From Spirogloea muscicola (Eukaryota; Streptophyta; Zygnematophyceae; Spirogloeales; Spirogloeaceae), in assembly GCA_009602725.1 (NCBI GenBank), contig WELB01000078.1, forward strand, positions 275,793-297,999: a stretch of 22,207 nt of DNA. The letters are read 5' to 3'. Below the pieces are notes generated by a model, which saw only the letters and a program-made list of their open reading frames with translations, made no database searches and was not told the DNA's origin. Numbering within the stretch: the first letter of the stretch is position 1; every line of letters starts with the position of its first letter. Positions 10,401-19,659 of this stretch are shown here, piece after piece. The translations under genes were made by a program, and so were the position numbers.

Positions 10401-12999
10401 CGCCTCCACTGCAATGGCCTCTCGCCTTGATGTGCGTTACCACTTGTGGCTTGTATGCGCAAGAGTTCTTGTCTGAGGTCGGTGACTGCACGAACTTGAC
10501 AAACTTGTCAGTGCCTGCTTATAATGCTCGAGATAGACCAAGACTCTCAGCATGATTCACTCACTCCCTTCACTGGAACAGGAGAAGGGGGCGAGGCAAC
10601 ATGCTACCCTGAGATCATGACTGACATGACTGATGATGACTGGCTTTAACGAAGGTGTTCCTAAATGTTTGCATCACAATATAGGTGTTAGACGTATGCC
10701 GGACATGGTACCTTCTGCTTCCAGTTGGCTTATCCTTCGCCTTGCCATCAGGCTTGCTTCTTTGTTTTTGAGGCCCAGCGCATCATACTTACCATGTACA
10801 ATGTCAAGTTGACCATGGAGCTCGTCTAACTGCCACGACCAGCGTCAAACCCACCTTGCCATAAGGGTCAAGGTATAGTCTCCTTCTACTTGCAAGAGCA
10901 ACATACTGAGGACAGTGCTTGATACGCATGACAAGATTGACAGGAGCATCTGTGATACATGCATATCACGCTGAAATTCATTGGTCTGTGAGTGCACCTC
11001 AATTTCCAAGTCAAGTGACAGTGCAGCATCATCCCTCAAGTTGTGCCAGCTAGCAAAGGACTGAGCCACCAGGCTCCAGATCTCCACCTTCAGGACTGTG
11101 TGTCTGTGCTTAGAGTTGACAAGAACAATAGGTCCCTCACACATTCTCGGGTTGCCAACTCTTTCCTTATGCTGCAGGACCTCCCATAGGCTTGCCTCAG
11201 TCACAGACCTGCAAGGAGGAAGAAACATTCTTGTTACCCTCGGATTCGATCAGCTTCAGCACATACACGCTCCATGACAACATCCTTGCAAAGGGCACCA
11301 CAATGAGCACGCGCACATTTGATGCAAGTCCACATTTGATGTGAGCTTTGACAGCAGAAAGTTCAATTTCTCACCAGCCACTGAACTGGGCAGCATTCTG
11401 GCCAGCTGTTGCATCGGTAAGAAGCATGCCATCAGCTACCACGGACCGAAGGGCGATCTTATCCTTTTCAGGCCAGAGCAACAAAAACGTAGAAGCTGAC
11501 ATACACAGCATGGTCTCTAGGTCTCCGTCCTTGCAGGCGGAAGAAGTCTCTGTAAACTCCTCAGGACTAGCCTCGCCCAGTTCCCATCTGAAAGCAGGAA
11601 ATTGTCAGATAGATCATGATACTCGCTTTGCCCCAACAGCAGCACCATGGTGCTGCAAGCTTGGACTGCGCACAACGTTAAGCCTAGACTTTGACAGGCT
11701 GGAATGACAACTTTCAGGCAAGAACAAATGTGTACCCCTCGCTTGGCCTTAAGGCCAAGTGCCACAGGGCTAAATATCCACAGGGGAAGAGCACACAGAG
11801 TCGGAGCCTTAGCCAGTGGCAATATTCTTGGCATCTTCACCTCCAATTGCTGTACACTGCTGATAAAGTCCGACCACTAGCTTGTAGCATAACCAATGAG
11901 TTGTGGTCCAGCAGCCGAGGACTGTATGCCTATGCACACAATGTTGGACAAGCCGTCAGTGCTCCTTGAAGCACTCTCAGCACTGTTGATCTTTTTTTCA
12001 TTCAATGACAACAAACGAGCAGTCTGCGATGTTTACATACAAATCACTAGAGTCAAAGGCTTCTGGAGGACCTGCAGTAAACACTGATACCTCTTCATCG
12101 GACTCAGAGCTGTAGCTGCTGCTGTTGGAGCTTTCAAACCTATCCTCTTCGCAAGGACTGTCATGTGAGAGTCTTCGGTCGCCAGAATTTTTGTGTGTTG
12201 AGGGCTGCCAGTCGGCTGTGCAATTGTGCCCTTGATATAGGACACTCCCTCCCTTGTCCTTCTCCTTCTGTATGCTCGTAGTAGTTCCACTTGCCGCAAG
12301 CCCGGTCACAGGAAGCAATGACTCTGGCTTGTCTTGCTGGTAGACTCCAACATAAGGCATGCTCACGCGGTCCTGGAGATACCTAATGGGAGAAACTGGA
12401 CTTCCCTCTTCTGCTTCCAGCACAGGCTGAACCTTGGCTTTCACAATCTCTGGCGATGCTAGCTCAGCCGAGGGCTCGTCGCGGGCTCCCACCCCTAGCC
12501 ACTCAAACAAACGGGGCAGCCTCTCCAACTTGTCTGCTGAGGCTCGCAGTGTTCCTCTGGGCTTTGACACAGAAGCAGAAGGTGCTTTGGATCCACTCGT
12601 GCTTGGTAGGTCATTCATTGGAAGGATAGAAGAGTGGGAACGCTCCGAGCACGGGGCTTCCGAGCCGGCTCTTGTCGGAGGTGAAGGGCCAACGCCAGCT
12701 GCGACTCCCAGAAGAGTATCAGGACATACGGGGTTTGGTGCAGCAGTATGCGAGCATCACTTCCTCACGCCAAGCCTGCTTGCAGCATGGTTGGAATACA
12801 TTCTGCCTGATTGTTCACAGTACATTGTATCGTGCATCACGCACCATTGACCATCCCTGACTGACTCCTGTAAGGCTGATGCATCTTCATTCTGCTTTGC
12901 AACCCAAGACTGAGTACCAGCAGCTTTCTGGAGATCAGCCGCGTACGACGTCCGAAGCCGCTCCTCGCTCGCCGGCGCGGCGCCCGACGCCTCCTCCAT
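4419..12999 (-). CDS. Large unrecognised coiled-coil and low-complexity protein, 14 exons, about 1944 residues
   Basis: I do not recognise this protein. Exons, from high to low coordinate, are 12999-12852, 12698-12041, 11587-11375, 11208-10998, 10829-10712, 10485-10283, 10043-8073, 7899-7753, 7561-7391, 7038-6450, 6331-6207, 6120-5214, 5066-5004 and 4729-4419. Together they make 5835 bases with matching phases throughout, which chance would rarely give. The start is the ATG at 12999 (context GGCATGG). Residues about 395-517 form heptad-like helices (for example LDELHGQLDIVHGKYDALGL and RISQLEAEVTDLRQELLRIQ). Residues 518-1174 are one 1971-base exon, Ser/Pro/Asp/Glu-rich and probably disordered. 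Residues about 1138-1280 hold a repeated module, and a basic KPKRGRGK stretch near residue 1743 could be a nuclear localisation or DNA-contact segment. No signal peptide or clear membrane span is seen. A scaffold role is only a guess. The first junction (donor GTCAAT) and the N-terminus are the least certain parts. Confidence 0.72.
6643..6675 (-). repeat. Second copy of the W-PSPGS-GW motif
   Basis: The protein reads WRIPSPGSLGW here, near residues 1402-1412, after the repeated module. Eight of eleven residues are identical to the first copy, and the other three are conservative changes, inside an otherwise poorly ordered sequence. Confidence 0.7.
7391..8183 (-). repeat. Module repeated in three consecutive exons of the large minus-strand gene
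   Basis: The end of the long exon (8183-8073), the exon 7899-7753 and the exon 7561-7391 encode related units. The first and third align over about 37 residues, ending DIDHASVSPLMCKQ and SIINHASTELSTDQQ, each preceded by a SSS-x-Q block. The second and third exons both open with Glu-Asp, share a SGG-x5-LTS block followed by SS-x-QE, and keep an A-A-x-L-x-D block. All boundaries are phase 0 at GT-AG introns, as expected for exon duplication. The units are well diverged, so the duplication is old. Confidence 0.65.
8268..8300 (-). repeat. First copy of the W-PSPGS-GW motif
   Basis: The protein reads WKVPSPGSVGW here, near residues 1099-1109, just before the repeated module. It is one of only two such sites I found in the window. 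Confidence 0.7.
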
Positions 13000-13586
13000 G
13001 CCAGGGCCTGGCTGAAGCTGGGCCAGGCGTTCAGCGGACTGCCGGTACGCCGTGTCCCAGGCAGTACGCCTTGTGCCCGAGGAACGAGCAATTCTGGCCG
13101 CCGCCTCCGCCTGAAGCACCGCCTCGCGACCTTGTGCGCACGCACGCCGCGACCTCTGCCGACGCGTCGGCAGCGGCGCCGGCGCCGCAACTCGCGGCGG
13201 GCCTCGCGGGGGGGGGCCGCCGAGGCAATTTGAATCCCGAGCTTCCCTCCCACCGTCGCCCAGCGGGGTTTGAACTGGGAGGACCCCTGGCCCTCCTCGG
13301 ACACACCTCTGCACAGATGACTGATTCTTTCCGGCCGCTCTGTGCGAGACGAGCTTCTCAGCCGTCCCGAGACCGTCATGTAGACCGTCTCCGAACGGCC
13401 TCTTCCGTCATCCCCGTGCCAAAGGTCGGCCTCAAGGGATATCAGCACGTGTTGGATCTGCGGAACGGCAATGCTGCCGTCAACATTGTCACTGCAGCTC
13501 GACTTCCCCCGTCACAGCCCGCGCCACGCGGCGCAGACTGCGGCGAAGACTGCGGCGCTGCTCAGGGCGGCCGCGGCGCCGCAGCT

Positions 13587-13619
<33 letters not shown>

Positions 13620-13795
13620 CTGCCGAGCGAAGAGCCTCCAGAGCGCTCCGGCTCTGTCCCGCAACTCATCCGGCGGCGCCTGTCTCGAGGCACGCCGGGA
13701 GCTGCTCGACGGGAGGAGCCCCGGGAGCCTCGGCCAGGCGCGAGCTGCCGCGAGCGCTCCGCCAGCTCGCCGGGCCGAGGCCTCGTGCGGCGACG
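13000..13795. promoter_or_regulatory. GC-rich divergent intergenic region, probable shared promoter
   Basis: The minus-strand gene and THOC3 start head to head about 800 bases apart, and the sequence between is very GC-rich. Long open frames cross it on both strands, but that is expected from base composition. I saw no convincing TATA box. One minus-strand frame stays open above the ATG at 12999 (AWDTAYRQSAERLAQLQ-like residues), so an upstream exon of the minus-strand gene cannot be excluded. Confidence 0.45.
13590..13618. repeat. CGG trinucleotide microsatellite
   Basis: An uninterrupted run of about nine to ten CGG units lies about 180 bases upstream of the THOC3 start codon. A second, imperfect GCC run at 13800-13828 encodes the polyalanine segment at the THOC3 N-terminus. 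Confidence 0.85.
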
Positions 13796-16700
13796 ATGAC
13801 CGCCGCCACCGCCGCCGCCGCCGCCGCCACGACGTCGCGTGAGCCGACGCCGCCACCGGGCAATCCCTTCCGCGACCTTAACGTGCGGGAGTACGTGGGC
13901 CACCGCAAGAGCGTGAGCGCCCGGCCCTGTCCCCCCTCCCCTCACGATGGGCTCTGGGTTTAGGGTTCAGGGTTTAGACCCTAAACCCAAGGCCAAGGCT
14001 GCGATGCCCCAGCCTGCCGGACGTCTTCGCGTCAATGCAGGCCATTGCAGCATACCAAGAGGCCACAGCTGAGGAGCAGCTGCCTCAAGCTCCTGGACGC
14101 TTGGACCTAGCTCACTTGTGTGCTTTGTTGGGCGCAAGTTTGCCCTCACATGTGGCTGAGACCTGTTCGGCGGACACCAACAAGCTCGAAGAGCAGTAAA
14201 AGCAGAGCTGCCTTGCATGTTGCAAGTTGGCCAGACGTAGTGCTCGTTGTTCCTGAGGCTTTTTCTCCTTGTTGAGCGGTGGCTGCCAATCTGTTTGTTT
14301 GCAGCGGGTCACATTGCAAGTTAGACTGCAGCAACTCATTAGGATTCAGGGATTTGTGTCTGAGGTCCAGGGCGACGTCATGCTTATGCTGCTCTTGGTC
14401 TGAGCATGCTGAGGTGCTCAAGGCTGCCGCGAGATATGCAAAGTAGAAGAATAGCTCTTCCAACTTGTGGCAATGGCTGTGAGAGGCCAGCCCAGACGAA
14501 AGTAGAGCCATGTGCCGGGATCACAGAAAAGAGGAGCGTTTGAGGGTTCATCTTTTTCATGAATAAAGAGCCTGTGTAAAAGCCCTGCATGCATGCCATC
14601 AGGATCTTGCATCAGGACCGGAAGTACCATGACTTCTTTTTGTGGGCCTCACTGTAGAGGAGATGCTGTCAGACGTCCATAGTCATGCATGGCTGAAATA
14701 CAGGGTTGCATCTGAGACTCACATTTGCTCACTGGCTCTTTGCCTGAAGCGAGCAGGTGCACTCTGTGGCATGGAACAGCACTGGACGGAAGCTGGCATC
14801 TGGGTCCACCGATTACACCGCCAACATCTGGCACATTGACCCTGCAGGCTCTGTGAGTTTCCCCAGCTCACAGGCTACACCTCAATTTTCATCGACTTCC
14901 TGAGCAGTCTTGCTGTAGACACCTCCATGATCTGAGCTAGAGACTGTAATCTGCAATTATGTGCGATGATGCTGGGTGTCAGCAATGCCTTTTGAGCTGG
15001 CTACTGGAGTCATTTGATCAGTAGCCTCTTAGAGGGTATCGTGCATCATCTTGCAGCGGGCCTTTTTCATTCATCAAGTCACTGTTGCCACTTACAGTAG
15101 AAGAATCTACCCCTATCTCAACCTTCCTTCTTGCTTATGTCTGTATAGAGAACTTTGATGATTTGACCCAACCCTACAGAAGGTGCACCTTGTGCATGAT
15201 GTATATGATTTAGTAGTGAAGGTTGTCCACCATATGCTGTTAAACCCAGATTGCCGATGGGTTGGTTATATTATAACAAGAAGAGCTTGCAATGTCATAT
15301 ACCAATTGTCAGGGTGTGCCCGACAGTTGATACATGAAGCAACAAGACAACATTTCAGTCGTTTTGTCAAGCGCCAGCTCTATTGAGCCTCTGCTTTGTA
15401 GCGCAGATGTACTGTTGCTCCACTGTTGCTCCACTGGCTAGTCCTGACCCCGACATTTTACCTGGCAGGGCAAGACGGGGGGTGCTGGGAAGGAGGTGGA
15501 GCTCAGGGGGCACACTTCCAGTGTAGAGCAAGTGTGCTGGCACCCTAGCCATCCAGACACTGTTGCAACCTGCTCCTTTGACCGCAGCGTCCGCCTCTGG
15601 GATGCCCGCTGTGAGCCCATCCTTCTTGGCTGATGTCAAAGACCCAAGTCTGACAACAGCTTATCCTCTGACACGAGTTGCTGTGAGCCCCAGTTGTTAC
15701 TTCAGAAAAATGTTCCTGATGCATTTCTTAGAAGGTGCTGTTGAGATTGGTCAAGTGTCTGGTGTAATGGGGTGTGGCGTTCTTGGTAATGTGGCTATGC
15801 AGTATAATTGCCATATCATCTCGAGCAAGTCTACTTGTGACCAGCCACTTGCCAGACTCAGCTCTGAAGCAGCCAACTCCTTTCAGCAGGAAAATCAAGC
15901 CAAGAGGCCCGCCTGAGTGGGGAGAATATAAATATAGCTTTCAATCCGGAAGGAACCCACATTGCTATTGGAAACACGGTGGGTTCACCTGATAAACGTG
16001 ATCTGCAAAAATATATTGCACATAACGCACATGAAGAGAATCTTATAATAAGGTGAAGTGCCTGATCTGCTGACATATCGTGAATTGAATGCTGGCAACA
16101 GGCAGATGAGTTGACTATCATAGACGTCCGAAAATTCAAGCAAGTTATCAAGAAAAAATTTACTTATGAGGTAAGCCTGGCAATTGAAAGACCCACCCTA
16201 TGTAGACACAATCTCTACCACCAACTTTACAACCTTCATATGTTGTTAAAGACTACGTTGTTGTGCTATTGCAGGTCAATGAGCTGTCTTGGAACCGGAA
16301 AGGAGACCTCTTCTTTGTCACCACTGGCAATGGTACAGAAGATTTTGGCCTTCATATTTGCTGATGTATGGTGGATTTCCAGAGTGCATGTATCCTATAT
16401 TTGAAGCCTATGTACATGTATATGATGTCGATGTGTTGCCCAATCTGTACCAGGCACTGTGGAAGTTATGCCTCACCTCTCAACACAGACCTTGCATACA
16501 GTTGCAGCTCACACGCACGGCTGCTACTCAATTGACTTTGACCAGACAGGCAGGTCAGTGCTGCAGGCTTGCGCATGCTTTGCAAATTTCTGAGGCCTTG
16601 GTGTCGTCTATATTTGAAGAAGCGTCAGCGCATCTCACATGATACTCCTTCCTAAGAATGTGAATATTTCTCCTCTGCGTGGACCTCAATGGTGTATGAA

Positions 16701-17708
16701 CACATGGCAGATACTTTGCTGTGGGCAGCGCTGATGCACTTGTAAGCCTCTGGGATGCCGTGGAGATGCTTTGCATCCGGACATTCTTCAGGCTAGAGTG
16801 AGGCTCTCCTCCCTCCCAGCTTTGGCTTGCTCATGGCTGGGTATATCTGGTCAGAATATCCAATGGCTGTTTCAGCCTTCATACTAAGAGTAGCAATGAC
16901 ACAGACAAGCCGAAGACCTCGGTTTCTATGTAAATTACATTCATCATTTGGCTGTCATTGGGTACTTTAAGAAGTTGCTGGATTGAATTAGGCTCCATCA
17001 ATCTCTTCTGTTAATGGAGGTTTCTTGCATCTGCAGACACCCTGTGAGGACTCTGAGCTTCAACTATGATGGTCAGTTTCTCGCATCTGCCAGCGAAGAT
17101 CTGGTCATTGACATTGTGAGTTGACGCTGGTATATACTTGTGCCCACATGAAACAAACCACAGGAGAGTCCTGTGTACTGCATTGCTGTGTTATTTTGCA
17201 ATCTGACAGAAAGCTTTGAGCAATTTCGATCACATAGGAGAGTCCTGACTATCAGCATGTACTGTAGTACCCTTTAAATGACATTCTGCAGAAGATCGTA
17301 GAATACCTATCAAGTCTAGCATCTTCTGCTTCATATTCTTGACTTTGTGCTTGTAATGGTTTGTCATTCACTCGCCCGCAAGACTGCTAGGAGAGCTAAT
17401 TACTGGGGTGCCCTGCCCTTGATAGTGCGAGGTGGAGACGGGGAGATTGGTGCACACTTTGAAAACCCGGGCTGCAGCAAATTGTGTTGCATTTAACCCG
17501 TGCTGCAATCTTCTCGCCTATGCAACCGACGAAACTCCTCGATATAACGTTCCCGAGGGTAATGCCATCCGCTTGGTGAAGAAGGCCTCTGCTTTGTCTG
17601 GATGTAATAAGGTCACCCTGACATCTGCGCGCTTGTATGTATTTATGCTGACGTTGCGTGCTATACATTGCAGGTATATTCCGCGTGTTTGGATTCGAGG
17701 CTCCATGA
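13796..17708 (+). CDS. THOC3: THO complex subunit 3 (THOC3/TEX1), WD40 protein, 11 exons, 335 residues
   Basis: THOC3/TEX1 is the WD40 beta-propeller subunit of the nuclear THO/TREX complex, which couples transcription and splicing to mRNA export. Exons are 13796-13912, 14757-14852, 15469-15610, 15887-15978, 16102-16170, 16275-16332, 16454-16553, 16711-16797, 17037-17115, 17426-17558 and 17674-17708. They total 1008 bases with consistent phases, giving 335 residues; plant TEX1 is slightly over 300 and human THOC3 about 350. Diagnostic stretches are REYVGHRKS joined to VHSVAWN, CSFDRSVRLWDAR, SGENINIAFNPEGTHIAIGN, ADELTIIDVRKFK, AVGSADALVSLWD, SASEDLVIDI and the C-terminal EGIFRVFGFEAP, all close to plant TEX1. 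The N-terminus carries a polyalanine run. The ATG is chosen as the first in frame with the conserved core. The exon-10 acceptor (GATAG before TGCGAGGTGGAG) was preferred over one six bases downstream because it keeps the family spacing. Confidence 0.93.
13956..13988 (+). repeat. Head-to-head telomere-like tract in THOC3 intron 1
   Basis: About three TTTAGGG-type units run on the plus strand and meet one CCCTAAA-type unit in the opposite sense. GGGTTTAG and CTAAACCC form an 8-bp inverted repeat around ACC. The tract starts 43 bases after the donor of intron 1 (13913-14756). Confidence 0.8.
14469..14493 (-). mobile_element. Short retrotransposon tail-like relic in THOC3 intron 1
   Basis: Read on the minus strand, this segment closely matches the stem-loop in the 3' tail of the non-LTR elements at the right of the window (GGGCTGGCCTCTCACAGCC, then a base and TTGCC). 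Flanks do not clearly align, so it is either a tiny 5'-truncated insertion or chance. The rest of intron 1 and all of intron 2 (14853-15468) show nothing I recognise. Confidence 0.35.
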
Positions 17709-18599
17709 CCTGCCACTAAATCCTGCACGATGTTGTTGTGATGCTGGTAAGATACCCTTAGATTACAAACATCTAACCTGGATAGATGGAAGTGCTACTT
17801 CCGAATTCAATAAGGCAGGAACTTGCGCATCTGATTGTTGTGAAGGATTCAGTGGACGAGCTTAGCAGGGAATGCAGAGAATGTAAGCAGTGGTACTGAT
17901 TGCCTCCCAGACCCTGGGTGTCGGAGCGGGCTAGCTCTCACAACTGGCTACCCAACATCCATACAGCACTCTAAAAAGGCGACGTTCCAGCAGACTTGTA
18001 GGGCTCCTGCCAGCAAAGCATGAGCTCCACGCATGAACTGCGGGATACCTGGCTGCCTACCCCTTTCTGTATTGTTGTTGCCATGGCTGGTGGTTATGCC
18101 CTCCTTTGATGAGCATGTCTGTTCCTTTGTATTGAGCAGCATGCAAAGTGATCTGTAAGAAGAGATGTCAATCCTTCAAGTGGGCAGGGCAACTCCACTT
18201 GGAGAGACCTCAGTGGCACATTCACGTACTGAGTTGTCTATCTACGCTGGCTGTTGACACCCAAATGCTTGTGTTGGACTTGCAACTCTACTCTTGGTCC
18301 CCCTATACAGTGCCCCAGCTGCCCAGCAGCGTGATCAATGTGTTGAGGAACTGGCTTCCATATGCCAAGCTCTGGTCTGTCATCAGGGACTGCCGCTTGT
18401 GAGGTTAGGTCGCTGGCCTTGCTGGGGCATTGCTGTGGGTCGGCCATCAACACTAGCCAAAAAGTAAGCTGAAAAGACAACACGGCAACAGAGAAAGCGG
18501 AAGCTGTTTCAAGACTTTTCTTTGCTACTTCATTCCCTTATAATCTTGTTCTTCTTGCAAACTGTGTACTCATTGCGTTGGCCTCTCCTTATCTCAAGC
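17709..18599. other. Non-coding region after THOC3
   Basis: This region should contain the THOC3 3' untranslated sequence. Open frames at 18148-18402 (plus) and 18238-18483 (minus) overlap each other on opposite strands and show no domain, so I treat both as chance. No repeat or RNA gene was recognised. Confidence 0.5.
17882..17886 (+). terminator. Candidate THOC3 polyadenylation signal TGTAA
   Basis: The chlorophyte-type signal TGTAA lies about 175 bases after the THOC3 stop. A later TGTAA near 18150 is an alternative. Confidence 0.4.
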
Positions 18600-18685
18600 G
18601 CACCACGCCCCTTTTCATAAGGGGGCAATGAACTAGTAAATAGGCAAGCCCGAAGAAAACGGACAGCGTTAGCAACAGCCGTCTC
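18600..18685 (-). mobile_element. Weak tail-like fragment of the same retrotransposon family
   Basis: Read on the minus strand, the segment keeps TTCTTCGGGCTTGCCT and, further on, CATTGCCCCCTTATG. These line up with the family 3' end seen at 18692-18760 and 22098-22150. It directly follows the end of the minus-strand element and may be an older insertion or a partial duplication of the tail. The stem-loop pairing is not kept here. Confidence 0.35.
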
Positions 18686-18893
18686 AAAGAATGTGGCTCC
18701 CATAAAGGGGGCAAGGGCTGTGAACAGCCACAAGAATTGACGAGCTTCGAACGGGCCAAAACAGGAAAAAGCTCTTCCAAGTTGACAGCAGTGGCCAAAA
18801 GCGCTATCTCAGAGCTTGCCTGGTAGGATGAATCACTTGATAACCACGAGTAAGGAGCCACAAATCAGGAAGACTAGCAGCCGAAAAGATCCC

Positions 18894-18902
18894 CCTGACG
18901 AA
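18894..18902. repeat. Target-site duplication, left copy
   Basis: CCTGACGAA directly abuts the 3' end of the nested element. The uninterrupted plus-strand element has this site only once, at 21897-21905 (TTCGTCAGG in its sense). Confidence 0.8.
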
Positions 18903-19331
18903 CATTTTTGTGTATTTGTAACAAACAAAGGGCCAAATGGCTAAGTACATGGGCAAGCACATCTAAAGACCTACATAACCTACAGCAGATTGACCCGCTC
19001 AGTAATCACTGGTCAATACATAGAGGTCGCTGATTGATGCCTGAATACTAGATAGCAGATATGAAGCCCTTCTGCCACCAACTAAAGCTCGCCCAGCTTT
19101 CTGGTGCAAAGCATTAGCCTGAGCACGCTGCAAACAGGCCGAAACTCGTCGTCGCAAGGACGACAGATATGCAGCTGGCAAGCCCATCTCAGCCGGGAAC
19201 ACAACTGCATGTCGTGTGTAGCCTACATTGGCTATATTTTGAAGGAGTGTGAAAACGAGGACCTAAGCAGCCAAAGATGTCGACTGCCGCTGGCAGGAGC
19301 TGATCGCATTGGGGGTAATCGGAGTAGTGCT
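18903..19331 (-). mobile_element. Divergent non-LTR retrotransposon copy nested inside another
   Basis: This 429-base insertion is flanked by a 9-bp direct repeat, CCTGACGAA on the plus strand, at 18894-18902 and 19332-19340. It encodes a diverged version of the family C-terminus: SDYPQCDQLLPAAVDIFGCLG corresponds to ADHPAVDEFVPLAVDVHGALG of the plus-strand element. Then, in another frame, come ANALHQKAGRALVGG and a C-terminal ISDLYVLTSDY with a stop at 18999, matching LSDVRLLTRNY. About 95 bases of 3' region follow, ending CACAAAAATG. It is truncated at the 5' end, frameshifted and inactive. Its 3' end stops before the stem-loop found in the other copies. Confidence 0.85.
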
Positions 19332-19340
19332 CCTGACGAA
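19332..19340. repeat. Target-site duplication, right copy
   Basis: CCTGACGAA abuts the 5' end of the nested element and is identical to the copy at 18894-18902. Confidence 0.8.
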
Positions 19341-19659
19341 AGCTAGAGGCTGCAGCTAGAGCACGGCCAGCACACAGGTGCAAAGCGTTGGCCATAGGCC
19401 GCTGGAGTGAAGGTGAGATGAAAATTTCCTGTGGTTGAAACAAACGCAAGCCAAACGGAGAGGCGCACACGGAAGCTCTGAGCTAGCGAGCCAGCGGCGT
19501 TGAAGTCGGCCTGCTCACCGCGCCTGCGGGACACAGCGCGTCGCGCAAGCCGGGCCAACAGGTCGCGAGGCACTCAAAAGGAAAATTTCTCGCCAATAGG
19601 TGAATAGAAGAAAGTGCTCGCCCATCCGCCTGCTAGCTATTCAGACTTGCATCTACTAA

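Larger units (their letters stand above)
18692..19571 (-). mobile_element. 5'-truncated non-LTR retrotransposon, interrupted by a nested copy
   Basis: The minus strand from 19571 encodes the C-terminal end of the family protein (LLARLARRAV, RRGEQADFNAAGS, then MANALHLCAGRALAAASSFRQ), matching the plus-strand element at 21712-21905. It breaks off at 19332 and resumes at 18902, continuing through the end of the reading frame into the 3' untranslated region. That region ends near 18692 with CACAGCCCTTGCCCCC and GGGAGCCAC. Joining the two parts restores the continuous sequence of the plus-strand copy. Relative to that copy, about 39 extra bases lie near 19406-19453. The copy starts in the endonuclease region, so it is truncated at the 5' end and inactive. 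Confidence 0.85.

Noticed and set aside
13210-13285. TTCAAAC- and TTCAAAT-containing hairpins resembling T-arms on the minus strand
   Set aside because: The flanking five-base stems do not pair and no cloverleaf could be drawn.
13512-13945. Several overlapping open frames with polyalanine or polyproline around the THOC3 start
   Set aside because: They follow from CGG/GCC repeats in high-GC sequence and have no conserved residues.
17157-17250. GGAGAGTCCTG occurring twice in THOC3 intron 9
   Set aside because: Too short, and without further matching flanks, to call a repeat element.
18530-18861. Minus-strand open frames over the retrotransposon 3' tail
   Set aside because: They translate untranslated tail sequence in the wrong frame; nucleotide similarity to the other tails explains them.
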